From Psittacicella hinzii (lineage in GTDB: Bacteria; Pseudomonadota; Gammaproteobacteria; Enterobacterales; Psittacicellaceae): a stretch of DNA of 60,653 nt. Location of the stretch: contig NZ_NRJG01000028.1 in assembly GCF_003585935.1 (NCBI RefSeq), forward strand, positions 1 to 60,653, given 5' to 3'. Shown here piece by piece: positions 43,994-53,580 of the stretch; the first letter of the stretch is position 1; every line of letters begins with the position of its first letter. A program made the translations under genes and the position numbers. Below the pieces are notes generated by a model. It worked only from the letters and a program-made list of their open reading frames with translations. It ran no database searches and was not told the origin of the DNA.

Positions 43994-45241
43994 TTATTTT
44001 CCAGTCCAGCGCTTAAAGATTAGACTAGTGTTTACTCCACCAAAGGCAAAGTTGTTATTCATTACGTAATCGGTTTGGATTTCTCTTCCCTCACCAGTAA
44101 TGTAGTCTAAATCACCACAACGTGGATCGATTTCTGTAAGATTAAGCGTTGGTGCAAACCAGCCATCGTTCATCATGTTAATGGCAAACCAACTCTCAAG
44201 CGCGCCACATGCACCAAGAGTGTGCCCTAAATAGCTTTTTTGTGAACTTAGAGGTACTTTACCAAATAAAGAGGCTGTTGCTTGCGTTTCAGCAATATCT
44301 CCTTGTTCAGTAGCTGTACCATGACCATCAACATAACCAATGTCTTCTGGTTTTAAGTTTGCATCTTTAAGAGCTAACTCCATACATAGTTGCATGGTTT
44401 CTTTAGATGGGCGAGTAATATGCGTACCATCACTATTAGCACCATAACCCACCACCTCAGCCAGAATATTAGCGCCACGCGCTAGAGCATGTTCGAGCTC
44501 TTCTAAAACGAGCATTCCCGCACCTTCCCCAATTACTAAACCATCACGTTTAGCATCATAAGGACGTGGGTTTAACTCTGGATGATCATTGTCTCTACTT
44601 GCTGCATACAATGAGTCAAATACATATACTTCAGAAAGGCAGAACTCTTCACCGCCGCCGGCAATCATCATAGGGATCATGCCATATTTAATCGACTCAT
44701 AAGCATAGCCAATTGCTTGGCTACCAGATGAACAAGCGCTAGAGGTTGGAATAATACGTCCACTTAAACCAAAGAAAATGCCAATATTAGCTGCCGTAGT
44801 GTGCGGCATCATACGTACATAGGTGTTGGCATTGAATTTATCATTTTCTCCGGTTGAAATAAGATCAGCTACGGTAAGAATATCAGGTGTACTTCCAGTC
44901 GACGATCCTGAAGCTACCCCCATATTACCATTTAAGCAGCAAGGATCAATCACTCCATCCTTTAATAATCCAGCACTAATAAGCGCATCTTGAGCAGCAT
45001 CTACACAGAACATAGATACTCGCCCCATGCTTCTTAGTTGTTTTCTATTCCAAGAGGCTGGAGGGGTATAACCATTAATTGGCGCACCAAGGTAAGATTC
45101 AAGATCTTTATATTTTGCATCCCAATTTAAGCGTTTTACAGCATTCTTTTGTGATTTAAAAGCTTGCTTAATGTCTTGCCAAGTACGACCAAGAGCGGTG
45201 ATACCTCCAGCTCCAGTTATAACTACTCTTTTTGTTTGCAT
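43994..45241 (-). CDS. apeR: Aryl polyene beta-ketoacyl synthase ApeR
   Basis: This FabF-like condensing enzyme of 415 residues has the Cys-His-His triad: SSACSSGSQ, VDGHGTATEQGD and YLGHTLGACGALE. It is last in the operon, directly after the ketoreductase (17-base gap), as in other gammaproteobacterial APE clusters, where ApeR is a ketosynthase acting beside the ApeO/ApeC pair. The C-terminal FAFGGVNTSLIF is intact, so it should be active. Confidence 0.9.
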   Translation of the reverse strand: MQTKRVVITGAGGITALGRTWQDIKQAFKSQKNAVKRLNWDAKYKDLESYLGAPINGYTPPASWNRKQLRSMGRVSMFCVDAAQDALISAGLLKDGVIDPCCLNGNMGVASGSSTGSTPDILTVADLISTGENDKFNANTYVRMMPHTTAANIGIFFGLSGRIIPTSSACSSGSQAIGYAYESIKYGMIPMMIAGGGEEFCLSEVYVFDSLYAASRDNDHPELNPRPYDAKRDGLVIGEGAGMLVLEELEHALARGANILAEVVGYGANSDGTHITRPSKETMQLCMELALKDANLKPEDIGYVDGHGTATEQGDIAETQATASLFGKVPLSSQKSYLGHTLGACGALESWFAINMMNDGWFAPTLNLTEIDPRCGDLDYITGEGREIQTDYVMNNNFAFGGVNTSLIFKRWTGK

Positions 45242-45258
45242 ATCTTACTTCTTCTTTT

Positions 45259-45987
45259 TTAACATAAACCGCCATTTACCGCCAGAACTTGACGTGTAAT
45301 ATATGCAGCTTGTTCATCTAGTAAAAAACTAACAGCATGAGCAACTTCTTCTGGTTTACCCATACGTTGAGCCGGAATAGCTTTTAATATTTGCTCTACT
45401 GGAGTTAACTCATCAATAATATCAGTATCAATTAATCCTGGAGCGACACAATTTACAGTTATATTACGTTTAGCTAACTCAATTGCTAGTGATTTAGCTG
45501 CGCCAATAATACCAGCTTTAGAAGCACTATAATTCACTTGTCCGCGATTACCAATTAACCCAGAAACGCTTGTAATACAAACGATACGACCTGGTTTACG
45601 ATTACGGATCATTGGCATGATTACTTGATGTAATACATTGTAAAAGCCATCAAGGTTCGTGTGAATTACGCTATCCCAATCTTGATCTGTAAGAGCAGGG
45701 AAAGCTCCATCGCGAGTTAAACCGGCATTAAGCACAACTCCATAATAAGCCCCATGTTCTTCAACGTCTTGGGTTAGAATTTGTTTACAGGATTGACGGT
45801 CAGATACATCAAATTGCAGTAAACGAGCTTTACGTCCTAAAGCTTGTACTTGCGCAATTACTTCTTGTGCTTGTTCAACTTGTGAACGACAGTGAATTAC
45901 GAGATCATAACCTTTAGCGGCTAATGCTAAAGCAATCGCCTTACCAATACCTCTACTTGAACCTGTAACTAATACGGTTTTTTCCAT
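45259..45987 (-). CDS. apeQ: Aryl polyene 3-ketoacyl-ACP reductase ApeQ
   Basis: This FabG-type short-chain dehydrogenase uses NADPH to reduce the beta-keto group after each condensation. TGSSRGIG is at residues 8-15, NAG at the usual place, catalytic Ser in CITSVSG, and Tyr/Lys in YSASKAG. The length of 242 residues is normal. It sits between the dehydratase and ApeR with gaps of 11 and 17 bases. Confidence 0.92.
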   Translation of the reverse strand: MEKTVLVTGSSRGIGKAIALALAAKGYDLVIHCRSQVEQAQEVIAQVQALGRKARLLQFDVSDRQSCKQILTQDVEEHGAYYGVVLNAGLTRDGAFPALTDQDWDSVIHTNLDGFYNVLHQVIMPMIRNRKPGRIVCITSVSGLIGNRGQVNYSASKAGIIGAAKSLAIELAKRNITVNCVAPGLIDTDIIDELTPVEQILKAIPAQRMGKPEEVAHAVSFLLDEQAAYITRQVLAVNGGLC

Positions 45988-45998
45988 AGCTATCTATC

Positions 45999-46451
45999 CT
46001 ATTTGTTGGGGCTATACACATTAAGAGCTGCTTTAATTAGAAGTTTTTGGCTAGCTTTTTCAAAAAGCTCTACATCAAAAACCCCAAAACCAGTTTCATC
46101 TTGTAATGAAAGTTGCACTTTTATTTCTAACGTAGTGCCAATTTCTATGGCATCGCAATAAAAGTCAATTTTACGTGATCCTAAAAAATAACCCAAACGT
46201 ATTGGTTTACCTTGAGAATAAGAGCGACAACCTTCCCAACAACCGATACTTTGCGCCATTACTTCAAGGGCTGAATAATTAACAAATTTATCACCCTCTA
46301 ATAAAATATTGTTAGGACGAATAGTGAACTCAGTAACTATATAATTTGCTCCATAGTCTAGAACTCGATCTACTTGAATCATTGCTCCAGATTGCGGTAA
46401 AAGCTGATCCACTTGAGTAAAAGGAAAGGTTAATTGTCTAGTTGTGGTCAT
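45999..46451 (-). CDS. apeP: Aryl polyene dehydratase subunit ApeP (hot-dog fold)
   Basis: The 150-residue protein has a FabZ/FabA-like hot-dog pattern: LLPQSGAMIQVDRVL, EVMAQSIGCWEG and RLGYFLGSRKIDF. In characterised APE systems ApeP pairs with ApeI to dehydrate 3-hydroxyacyl-ACP and build the conjugated chain. It overlaps the upstream ketosynthase gene by 14 bases, which implies coupled translation. Confidence 0.85.
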   Translation of the reverse strand: MTTTRQLTFPFTQVDQLLPQSGAMIQVDRVLDYGANYIVTEFTIRPNNILLEGDKFVNYSALEVMAQSIGCWEGCRSYSQGKPIRLGYFLGSRKIDFYCDAIEIGTTLEIKVQLSLQDETGFGVFDVELFEKASQKLLIKAALNVYSPNK

Positions 46452-47664
46452 CTCTTTGTCCTAGAATTAATACAGCATTATTTCCACCAAAAGCAAATGA
46501 ATTACTTAAAGCAATACGTCTAGCTTGTGGCCAATAACTGTCAGCTTGGGTTATATTAAGTTGAGGAATATCTGGATCTGGTTGCCCATCCCATAATTGT
46601 GCAGGTAACACCCCAGTCGGATTTAAGTCGGGGCTAATAAACGCCCAAGCAATAGCGGCTTCTATAGCTCCTGCAGCTCCTAAGGTATGAGCTGTATAAG
46701 GTTTGGTTGAAGTGCAAAATACTTGAGTACCTAGCACTTGTGAGACAGCTAAAGCTTCCATACTATCGTTATGGCGCGTCCCTGTTCCATGGAGGTTTAC
46801 CCAACCAATCGATGAAGGCTCTAATCGTGCTAATGCTAAAGCTTGCTCCATAGCAAGTTTTGCGCCTAGACCTTCAGGGTGTGGACTACTCATGTGATAA
46901 GCGTCACTGCTTGCTCCATAGCCTAAAAGCTCTTGTGCTTGATCATTGAGTGCTTGTCTGGTTAGCACAAATAAAGCAGCTCCCTCTCCGATATTAGTAC
47001 CTTGACGATTAGTAGAAAACGGATTTAATACTTGAGGAGAAAGTACTGATAAAGATTCAAACCCTTTAATGGTTAAAGGAGATAGAGTATCAACTCCTCC
47101 CACAATTACAGCATCACATAAATTAGCTAATAAGAGGCGAGCTCCAGCCATAATAGCTCGTGCGCCTGAAGTACAAGCCGTAGAAATACCATAGCCTAAG
47201 CCCTCAAGTCCGTATAGCTCACGCACATAATCTTGCGGCGAACTAAAATATAGTTGGCTTTGATTAAGATAATCGTCGTGCTTATTATTTAAATAAGCTT
47301 GCTTAAAATAAGGGATTATCGTATCAATACCAGCAGTAGATGTGCCCACGACAACTGCAACTCTTTGACGACCATATTGAGCTATAACTTGTTGAATTTG
47401 CTCGTCGATTTGCATTAAAGCATGATAAGTAATTTGGTTACTTCTACATACCATATGAGCCGGAGTTGATTCTGGTAACTCTAGTAAAGGACAAGTTATT
47501 TTACCGAATGTTCCTTGTTTTAAATTAAAATCAGGATCATAAAAAGGGTTATCTTCGCTAATTAAAGGAGATGGAGTTTGTTGAGACAAAATATGAAAAT
47601 GTTGAGCAATGCCTGAACCTAAACTGCTAACAATTCCTGGAGTATGAAGATATATTTTATGCAT
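46438..47664 (-). CDS. apeO: Aryl polyene ketosynthase ApeO
   Basis: This condensing enzyme has the catalytic Cys in STACTSGAR, His in NLHGTGTRHND and His in YTAHTLGAAGAIE. In APE systems ApeO forms a heterodimer with the chain-length factor ApeC, which here is the first gene of the operon. The 408-residue length and the N-terminal HTPGIVSSLGSG are typical. It follows the DUF3261 lipoprotein gene with 4 bases between them. Confidence 0.88.
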   Translation of the reverse strand: MHKIYLHTPGIVSSLGSGIAQHFHILSQQTPSPLISEDNPFYDPDFNLKQGTFGKITCPLLELPESTPAHMVCRSNQITYHALMQIDEQIQQVIAQYGRQRVAVVVGTSTAGIDTIIPYFKQAYLNNKHDDYLNQSQLYFSSPQDYVRELYGLEGLGYGISTACTSGARAIMAGARLLLANLCDAVIVGGVDTLSPLTIKGFESLSVLSPQVLNPFSTNRQGTNIGEGAALFVLTRQALNDQAQELLGYGASSDAYHMSSPHPEGLGAKLAMEQALALARLEPSSIGWVNLHGTGTRHNDSMEALAVSQVLGTQVFCTSTKPYTAHTLGAAGAIEAAIAWAFISPDLNPTGVLPAQLWDGQPDPDIPQLNITQADSYWPQARRIALSNSFAFGGNNAVLILGQRDDHN

Positions 47665-47668
47665 AAAA

Positions 47669-48160
47669 TTACTGAGGTAAATATGTAACTAACCATTGAG
47701 AATTATCAAAGAGGATAATTTGTGCTTGGTTTTGTTTTACTTGAATTTTCCAAACTAAACGATTATCAACAAAATAATTCTTCCATCCTTGATCGTCTTT
47801 AATTTCGCTATAGTTTAATAGTGAAAGTGAAGGATCTAGATAAGTGGTAATTGCTGCAAATAGATATTTAGCTTGCTCATTTGGTGGGGCAAAACCATCA
47901 GCTTTCCAACCTTGAGGCGTTAAAAGCATACGCGCTAAAGGTGCTCCGAGAGGATCAGTTAGTATCCATCGCCATTGGTCAGCTCCAGATTGAATAACCA
48001 GTAAACTAGTTTGTTGTTTAGGCTCTTGTTGCTGCACTTTATACATATGCTTTGCCTGCTCGTTAGTCGTAGGAAATTGCTTAATTTCTGGGAAAGAAGA
48101 GCAAGCAGCAAGAGCGCAAGTTATCCCTAAAAGGAATAACATTTTAAATTTTTTATGCAT
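47669..48160 (-). CDS. APE-cluster lipoprotein, DUF3261-like
   Basis: A signal peptide with lipobox ALAAC puts the lipidated Cys at residue 20. The mature part (WRWILTDPLGAPLARMLLTPQGW) matches the DUF3261 lipoproteins found beside apeO in APE operons. It probably helps deliver the pigment lipid to the outer membrane together with the LolA-like protein and MMPL pump; that role is inferred from position. Confidence 0.8.
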   Translation of the reverse strand: MHKKFKMLFLLGITCALAACSSFPEIKQFPTTNEQAKHMYKVQQQEPKQQTSLLVIQSGADQWRWILTDPLGAPLARMLLTPQGWKADGFAPPNEQAKYLFAAITTYLDPSLSLLNYSEIKDDQGWKNYFVDNRLVWKIQVKQNQAQIILFDNSQWLVTYLPQ

Positions 48161-48457
48161 ATGGTTAACCTATTCAAGGTTAAAAAATCTAATCTTAAGT
48201 GGATAAACATTAAGCTAAGGTGCGTATTCACCTATAAGCTTAATTTTATGAGATTTGTTGCTTGGTAGTGTATCACTTTAGTTTGCGTTAAGTAGCACTT
48301 ACAGGAGCTACCATTTTATTAAGTCATATTAGCTATCTATGATAGGTTGCCTTAGGTGCTACTTACGCTAAACTAAATTGTAGTTTTAAGAGTTGGGTAA
48401 ACTTAATTAAACTTGCTTAACCTTAATTACCTTAATCCAACTCAATAAAGTTTAATT
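48161..48457. other. Break inside the APE operon with a long inverted repeat
   Basis: This is the longest gap in the cluster. Arms 48277-48300 and 48353-48376 (TTTAGTTT-GCG-TTAAGTAGCAC and its imperfect complement) enclose about 50 bases, giving a ~100-base hairpin. GTAGTGTATCAC at 48265-48276 is the exact complement of a motif beside the integrase. The element may be a small insertion, a transcription attenuator or an internal regulatory region. Confidence 0.5.
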
Positions 48458-50779
48458 TTATTGCTTAGTTTGATAATCTTTATAGCTTAAAAAGATTATT
48501 AATACACAATAGAATACTCCGAGGCTAACACTTAAACCAAACGCTGATACGGCTGGAGTTGAGCTTATACCTAGTAGTAAAAAAGCAATCATGGTGGTTA
48601 AAGCTGCAAAGAAGACTGCAGTCTTCTTATACTTTTTCTTCTCTTGTACAGTTTCGAGATACACCGTATAGTCAATACCTATAGCCGAAACTAATAGTAA
48701 ACCAAACATGGCAAACAGACTTATTGGCACATTAAACCAACCAAGAGTTGCGATGGTTAAACCTATAGCAGCTAAAGGTAAAAGAAGCATTTTAGCAGTT
48801 TTCTTCACGCCAAAGAATTTCCAGAGGAATAAGAAAGCTAGGACAAAAGAAGCAATCTTTAACCAAGCAGCTTGATCTCTAGTATGTTTAAAGGACTCAT
48901 TTAAGTGTCCTGCTTTATCTTGCCAAAAAACATCTTGATTATTAGCTAAAGCTTGTACTTGAGATAATGCAGTAGTGGTTAAACCTGGAAACTTAATCAC
49001 CGCACCATAAACTTGAGGTTGTAGTTCCCCTAAGTATAAATATTGCCAAGCTTGTCCAATACTTGTAGCTAAAGCTTGGGTTAAACTTACCGGTTGCGTT
49101 TGGGTTAACTCAGTTAAAGCTTGCTGTATTTTACTTGCAGGTATGCCAATTTGCTCCAAAATGGCATAATCTTGTGCTTGGATATGCGAGCTTAAGTATT
49201 CAGCTAATGCTTTTTGTTTACTCTGCGTATGTAACCAATTACTTAAAGATAAGAACTTAATTTCAGGATTTTGCGTCTGTAATTGTTGTAATTGCGCTGT
49301 AACTTGGGCATTTTTGTCTAATAGTGCTTCTGGACTATTAGCAGTTATTAGTAAGTACTGGGTACTTAAGTCCATACCCGTATAATTAGCAATTTGTTGG
49401 GCTTGGATTAGCATACTATCTGGTACAGCTATCCATTGACGCATATTATCGTGCCATTGGCTACGATAGATACCAATTGCTCCTAAAATTAAAACTCCTA
49501 CGCCTAAGAGATATTTAACTTTGGTGTTTAAGGAGTAAAAGCAAGTTACTTCGGTAAGCTCTGGTAGTTTTACTAAAGGTTTAGGCTGATAGCGTGCAAA
49601 TCTTCCTGGAAGCCAGAAAAGCGTAGTAATTACAGCAAAAATTAAAGCAACAGCCGAGAATAACGCTGTTTGTTGCAAGATAGGTAAAACTGTAATCCCT
49701 AAAAGGATATAACCTAATAGAGTAATAATTAAGCTAAGGATAAAAGTCTTTTGCAATGCTTGCATACTAGCTTTAGCTTGCCAATTTGCAGTAAAGAAAG
49801 ATCCCATGAGCCAATGTAAAGGAAAATCAATTAAAACCCCAATTAAACTAGTTCCTATCACTAGGGTCATAATATGAATTTGTCCAAATACTAGTACCGT
49901 TGCACTAACGCCACAAACTAATCCGACTACAATAGGTAAATATAACCAGAGAATTTTTAAACTGCGGAATATAGCTAGCAGTAATCCTAAGGTTAGGATA
50001 GTTCCTACAATAGACATAATGGTACTTTCAGCTTGGGCTTGAGCTTGGGTATAAGCTGCAAAAATACTCGTACCTGTAACTAAAAATTTACCTGCGCTCG
50101 AAGCTCGTACTTGCTCACGCGTTTGCTTGAGTACTTCTAAAAGAGAGCTCTGCTCTTTAATGATGTCGCCATCGCTTAAAGTAGCTTGCAGAACAACATA
50201 GGTAGTATTATTGTGCTCTAAGTATAAAAAACCAGAGCTCATATCCCATTGTACTTTACTGGAAGTTAAAGCCGAAGTTAAAGTGTAGCGACTAAAACTT
50301 AACCAATCCTGATCTACAGCTAATAATGAGGTTTTATTAAACGGATTCATTATTTGCTGGGCATAGGTTTGGAAATAAGCTTGTGGCTTAGTTTTAAGTT
50401 CTTGGATTACGTTATCAGGTAAAGTTGCAAACCCTAGAAGCTTTAAGTCTTGCTGCAGCTTACTAATGTCTGGCTGCGTTTGTCCTTGTACATGACTAAA
50501 AATCCCAGTTTGTTGCCAGAGCTTAACCACATTTTGTGCTTGAGTAAAAGCTTGTTCTTTATCTTGCTCACCAATCAAAGCAATAATTTGTTTATTTAGC
50601 GCTTGTGTTTGTAAATCATCAGCGGATACTTGCACGGGATTCCAAGATTTTTCTTGAGGTAAAAGAGAGATTAAATCTGTAACCACCCAATTATGGTTGG
50701 CGATTCTTCCTCCTAAAAAAGTCACGAGAGCTAAACAAACCAGCGCAAAGAAGACCTTTATTCCTGTACTAAAGTGCAT
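48458..50779 (-). CDS. MMPL/RND-family exporter of the APE cluster
   Basis: The 773-residue membrane protein has the RND-like layout of two halves: a transmembrane helix, a large periplasmic loop, then five helices, repeated. Helical blocks are visible at about 260-395 and 640-770, with IMTLVIGTSLIGVLIDFPLHW and FAMFGLLLVSAIGIDYTVY as the paired core helices that carry the MMPL signature. It probably moves the aryl polyene lipid out of the inner membrane. It starts 8 bases after the LolA-like gene. Confidence 0.88.
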   Translation of the reverse strand: MHFSTGIKVFFALVCLALVTFLGGRIANHNWVVTDLISLLPQEKSWNPVQVSADDLQTQALNKQIIALIGEQDKEQAFTQAQNVVKLWQQTGIFSHVQGQTQPDISKLQQDLKLLGFATLPDNVIQELKTKPQAYFQTYAQQIMNPFNKTSLLAVDQDWLSFSRYTLTSALTSSKVQWDMSSGFLYLEHNNTTYVVLQATLSDGDIIKEQSSLLEVLKQTREQVRASSAGKFLVTGTSIFAAYTQAQAQAESTIMSIVGTILTLGLLLAIFRSLKILWLYLPIVVGLVCGVSATVLVFGQIHIMTLVIGTSLIGVLIDFPLHWLMGSFFTANWQAKASMQALQKTFILSLIITLLGYILLGITVLPILQQTALFSAVALIFAVITTLFWLPGRFARYQPKPLVKLPELTEVTCFYSLNTKVKYLLGVGVLILGAIGIYRSQWHDNMRQWIAVPDSMLIQAQQIANYTGMDLSTQYLLITANSPEALLDKNAQVTAQLQQLQTQNPEIKFLSLSNWLHTQSKQKALAEYLSSHIQAQDYAILEQIGIPASKIQQALTELTQTQPVSLTQALATSIGQAWQYLYLGELQPQVYGAVIKFPGLTTTALSQVQALANNQDVFWQDKAGHLNESFKHTRDQAAWLKIASFVLAFLFLWKFFGVKKTAKMLLLPLAAIGLTIATLGWFNVPISLFAMFGLLLVSAIGIDYTVYLETVQEKKKYKKTAVFFAALTTMIAFLLLGISSTPAVSAFGLSVSLGVFYCVLIIFLSYKDYQTKQ

Positions 50780-50787
50780 ACTACTTC

Positions 50788-51381
50788 CTAAGGTAAAGCT
50801 TTACTTGCAAAACTATTTAATGGTTTATCTACTTTTACTTGACTAAAAGAAATTACGGTTTTATCACCTTGCTTTTCTTGTAAAGTAATAGTTTTAACTA
50901 AATCACCACCGGCAATAGTTATCTGGGTAAAGATTTGTTTCATTAGTACACTGCTTGGGGTAAGATCCATAGTCCAGTTCGCAGCTGTTCCCGATACTTT
51001 AATGGCAAATTGATTTTCAATCCCAGATACGTCACCAGAAAGTAAACCTAAAAAGAGTTTAATCTGTGCGGATTGACCTATTTGATCAGAGAATATCCAC
51101 TGATTGCCATCCCATTGAGAAATACCTTTACTATTTAAGCGAATACTTACTGGGAAAGGAGTTTGCATATTCCACAATAAGCCTTTAGCTTTAACTAGCG
51201 TAAAATCTCCAGTTGAAGTAATAGGAGAACCTAAATTAGCTAAAAATCTTTGTTGGGTAAAATCACCTTGCAGACTCGTTGGCTGCTGTAATTGTTTTAC
51301 AAGATCAGCCTGACCAAAAGCCCAAGACCAGCTAGTAAGTAAGCCTAAGCTGGCAGTAAGTAATATTTTTTTTAATATCAT
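50788..51381 (-). CDS. LolA-like periplasmic carrier of the APE cluster
   Basis: A signal peptide (to about WAFG, residue 23) precedes a LolA-type beta-barrel pattern: LQGDFTQQRFLANLGSPITSTGDFTLVKAKGLLW is the hallmark start of LolA relatives. Chromosomal LolA carries lipoproteins; APE-linked versions are thought to carry the pigment lipid across the periplasm. It is coupled to the MMPL pump gene. Confidence 0.87.
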   Translation of the reverse strand: MILKKILLTASLGLLTSWSWAFGQADLVKQLQQPTSLQGDFTQQRFLANLGSPITSTGDFTLVKAKGLLWNMQTPFPVSIRLNSKGISQWDGNQWIFSDQIGQSAQIKLFLGLLSGDVSGIENQFAIKVSGTAANWTMDLTPSSVLMKQIFTQITIAGGDLVKTITLQEKQGDKTVISFSQVKVDKPLNSFASKALP

Positions 51382-51486
51382 GTGTTTTTTAAACCTTTAA
51401 ATCATGCCTAGTTAGTACCAATTAGCTTGGTTGCAAACTCTAAGAAAAGTTGTTAACTAGTTTGCATTGCGGGGTCTAAGTTAAAA

Positions 51487-51939
51487 TTATGCTTGCGCTG
51501 GTTTAAACTCTGGATAAGCTTCAACAACTCGGCGTAATGATTCTGGAGTTTGTAACTGCAGTTCTTGCGTGTCTAAACTTACTGCAACTTGCATAGTACT
51601 TGCTTTAGTTAAACGCGTACCAGTTTGTGCGTCAAGGATTAGATAATCAAATTTTAAGCTTGATTCGTACTCCACAAGCTGTACTATGATTTTAATTTTT
51701 TGTTTAAATACTGTAGGTTTTACGTACTTAATATTAACTTGCACTACAGGCCAGCCATATCCTTGGTGTTCCATAACATCGTATGAGTAGTTAATTTGAT
51801 CTAAAAATGCACAACGTGCCATTTCGAGATATTTTACGTAATTCCCGTGCCACATAATCCCCATAGCATCCGTATCAAAAAACTGAATCTGATATTCAGA
51901 GCTATGAGTGGCATAAACGTGTTTTTTAGATTTAAGCAT
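51487..51939 (-). CDS. Acyl thioesterase (4HBT hot-dog) of the APE cluster
   Basis: The 150-residue hot-dog thioesterase has the 4HBT signature FFDTDAMGIMWHGNYVKYLEMAR; the Asp in DTDAMG is the expected catalytic residue. It probably releases finished or stalled chains from the carrier protein. About 105 bases separate it from the LolA-like gene and 50 from the upstream lipoprotein gene. Confidence 0.88.
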   Translation of the reverse strand: MLKSKKHVYATHSSEYQIQFFDTDAMGIMWHGNYVKYLEMARCAFLDQINYSYDVMEHQGYGWPVVQVNIKYVKPTVFKQKIKIIVQLVEYESSLKFDYLILDAQTGTRLTKASTMQVAVSLDTQELQLQTPESLRRVVEAYPEFKPAQA

Positions 51940-51989
51940 AAAATTATTTAGATAATAGAAGGGCTAAAGCTCTGCTTTAGCCCTTAATA

Positions 51990-52415
51990 TTATTTTTTAA
52001 TGTCACCAGTTAATGAAACGCGAGAAATCAGATTACCTGCATGACACTCATATTGGGTTGCAGATTTAAAGTTAGAGCCTTTATAAGTACTAAAGATGTT
52101 TGTTACTTTAGTTCCACCTAACTCTTTAGCTTTTTTCTGTAATTGCACAACAGCACTTAAGAATGCCCACTGACAAGAATTAACATCTGCTTTGGCAAAA
52201 GCATTAGTTGTACGATTTGTTGTAGCATCTTTTAAAAGCAGTGTACCTGGTGCGTCAGTGCCCCAAAATAGTTGAATATTTGGATCTACTACTTTTTTCG
52301 CTTGAGCAGAGGCTAAAGTTTCTTGCACGCTATGAAATGAAGTTTCATTACGAGCACATGAGCCTAAAGCTAAAGCTGCTACTGCTAAAACAGATAGAGT
52401 TTTAAGAACTTTCAT
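51990..52415 (-). CDS. Small exported protein of the 'excinuclease-like' secreted family
   Basis: The signal peptide ends with a possible lipobox LGSC (Cys20). The mature part has TTNAFAKADVNSCQWAFLSAVVQLQKKAKELGGTKV and the C-terminal YECHAGNLISRVSLTGDI. This matches small secreted proteins often annotated as 'excinuclease ATPase subunit' by mistake; they have no nuclease or ATPase motif. The role is unknown. It is flanked by 214 bases upstream and 50 downstream and is not a universal APE component. Confidence 0.7.
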   Translation of the reverse strand: MKVLKTLSVLAVAALALGSCARNETSFHSVQETLASAQAKKVVDPNIQLFWGTDAPGTLLLKDATTNRTTNAFAKADVNSCQWAFLSAVVQLQKKAKELGGTKVTNIFSTYKGSNFKSATQYECHAGNLISRVSLTGDIKK

Positions 52416-52629
52416 GGGATATCCTTATATAAAATGCGAAAAGTTATGTTAAGGTTTGTAAGGTGAACTATTTACTAAAACTTCACTCTTAGATCTAATG
52501 CTTTCTAAGTTAACTGCAAAGAGTTTTAGAGATAGGTAAGGAAGATAAATTAAAGTAAATCTAAACCTATGCAAATTTAAGATTAAATCTTAAAGCGGAG
52601 GTTAAAAGTCAGCCTCTAAGTTTAGTATA

Positions 52630-53580
52630 TTACAGATCATTCTGATTATCTTTACCTATAGACCAAAAATCATAAAAGTTAAACCAGAATAGAGGTCTTT
52701 GCTTACAAGATAAAGCTAAAAAGTGTGCATATTGCTGCATAACTTGAGCAATTTGTTCTTTTCTTTGTTTCCCTTTAGCGATTAAAGGTGAGCTAAAACT
52801 TTTTAACTCAAGAACAAAGTCATTTCCTTCGCGATAACAGGCAAGAGTATTAATGGGTGCTGTTAGCAAACTAGATAAAAGCCAAGGACCAAGAGGTAAA
52901 TTAGCTTTCTCACCTAAAAAATCAACTGCCGTATACTTATCTTTGCTAGGATCAAAACGATCGACAGCAATGGCTAACCATTCTCCGCGTGCTAAACGCT
53001 GTTCGAGCTCGAGCATTTGCTGTACATCAAGAGCTCCGATTTGTAATAAATTAATATTATTGCTATTTTGTCTGCTCTTTTCTAAAGTGCGATTAAATTT
53101 TAAAGAATTATTCTTATCTAAAATAATATTAAGTTTTATATCTTGGTAGATTTTATCTTGGAAAAAGATTTGACAAATAGGAGCGCAACCATGGTGCGAA
53201 AAAACAAAAATCTGACCAGGTTGCTTTTGATGCATTTTTTCGAGTAGATTGTCCGGATCTTGGAGAATAATCTTGTTATAGATTTTGCGATTTTGCGTTA
53301 TAGCTAACTTATCTACAATGGTTTGAGCAAAATTATAAAATACTCTAAATTTTGCCGCATACCCTAAATTGATTTCAGGAAAAGTAGCTTGTAAGCGTTG
53401 TAAATATTGTTGAATATTACCACGAGCACAGCTGCTGGTTAAGTAGTAATAAGTAATTACTACGAGAGTAACTAATTTTAAAATCCAGACTGGCGTGTAT
53501 TTAGTAAGCCAACGGCTTACATTAAGGAAAAACATATTGCCTTTTTCAGGCTGCTGATTCCAGTTTTTTTTTGAGCTCAT
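52630..53580 (-). CDS. LpxL/HtrB-like acyltransferase (COG4261 type) with altered active site
   Basis: This is a predicted lysophospholipid/lauroyl acyltransferase-superfamily protein: membrane helix at about residues 35-50, SHHGCAPICQ where the family has S-H-x-G-N-x-[ED], then GALDVQQMLELEQRLARGEWLAIAVDR and VDFLGEKANLPLGPWLL. The acidic residue five after the His is Pro in this copy, so activity is doubtful. In many APE clusters this domain is fused behind a family-2 glycosyltransferase (ApeJ); here the two are separate genes overlapping by four bases (ATGA). Confidence 0.78.
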   Translation of the reverse strand: MSSKKNWNQQPEKGNMFFLNVSRWLTKYTPVWILKLVTLVVITYYYLTSSCARGNIQQYLQRLQATFPEINLGYAAKFRVFYNFAQTIVDKLAITQNRKIYNKIILQDPDNLLEKMHQKQPGQIFVFSHHGCAPICQIFFQDKIYQDIKLNIILDKNNSLKFNRTLEKSRQNSNNINLLQIGALDVQQMLELEQRLARGEWLAIAVDRFDPSKDKYTAVDFLGEKANLPLGPWLLSSLLTAPINTLACYREGNDFVLELKSFSSPLIAKGKQRKEQIAQVMQQYAHFLALSCKQRPLFWFNFYDFWSIGKDNQNDL

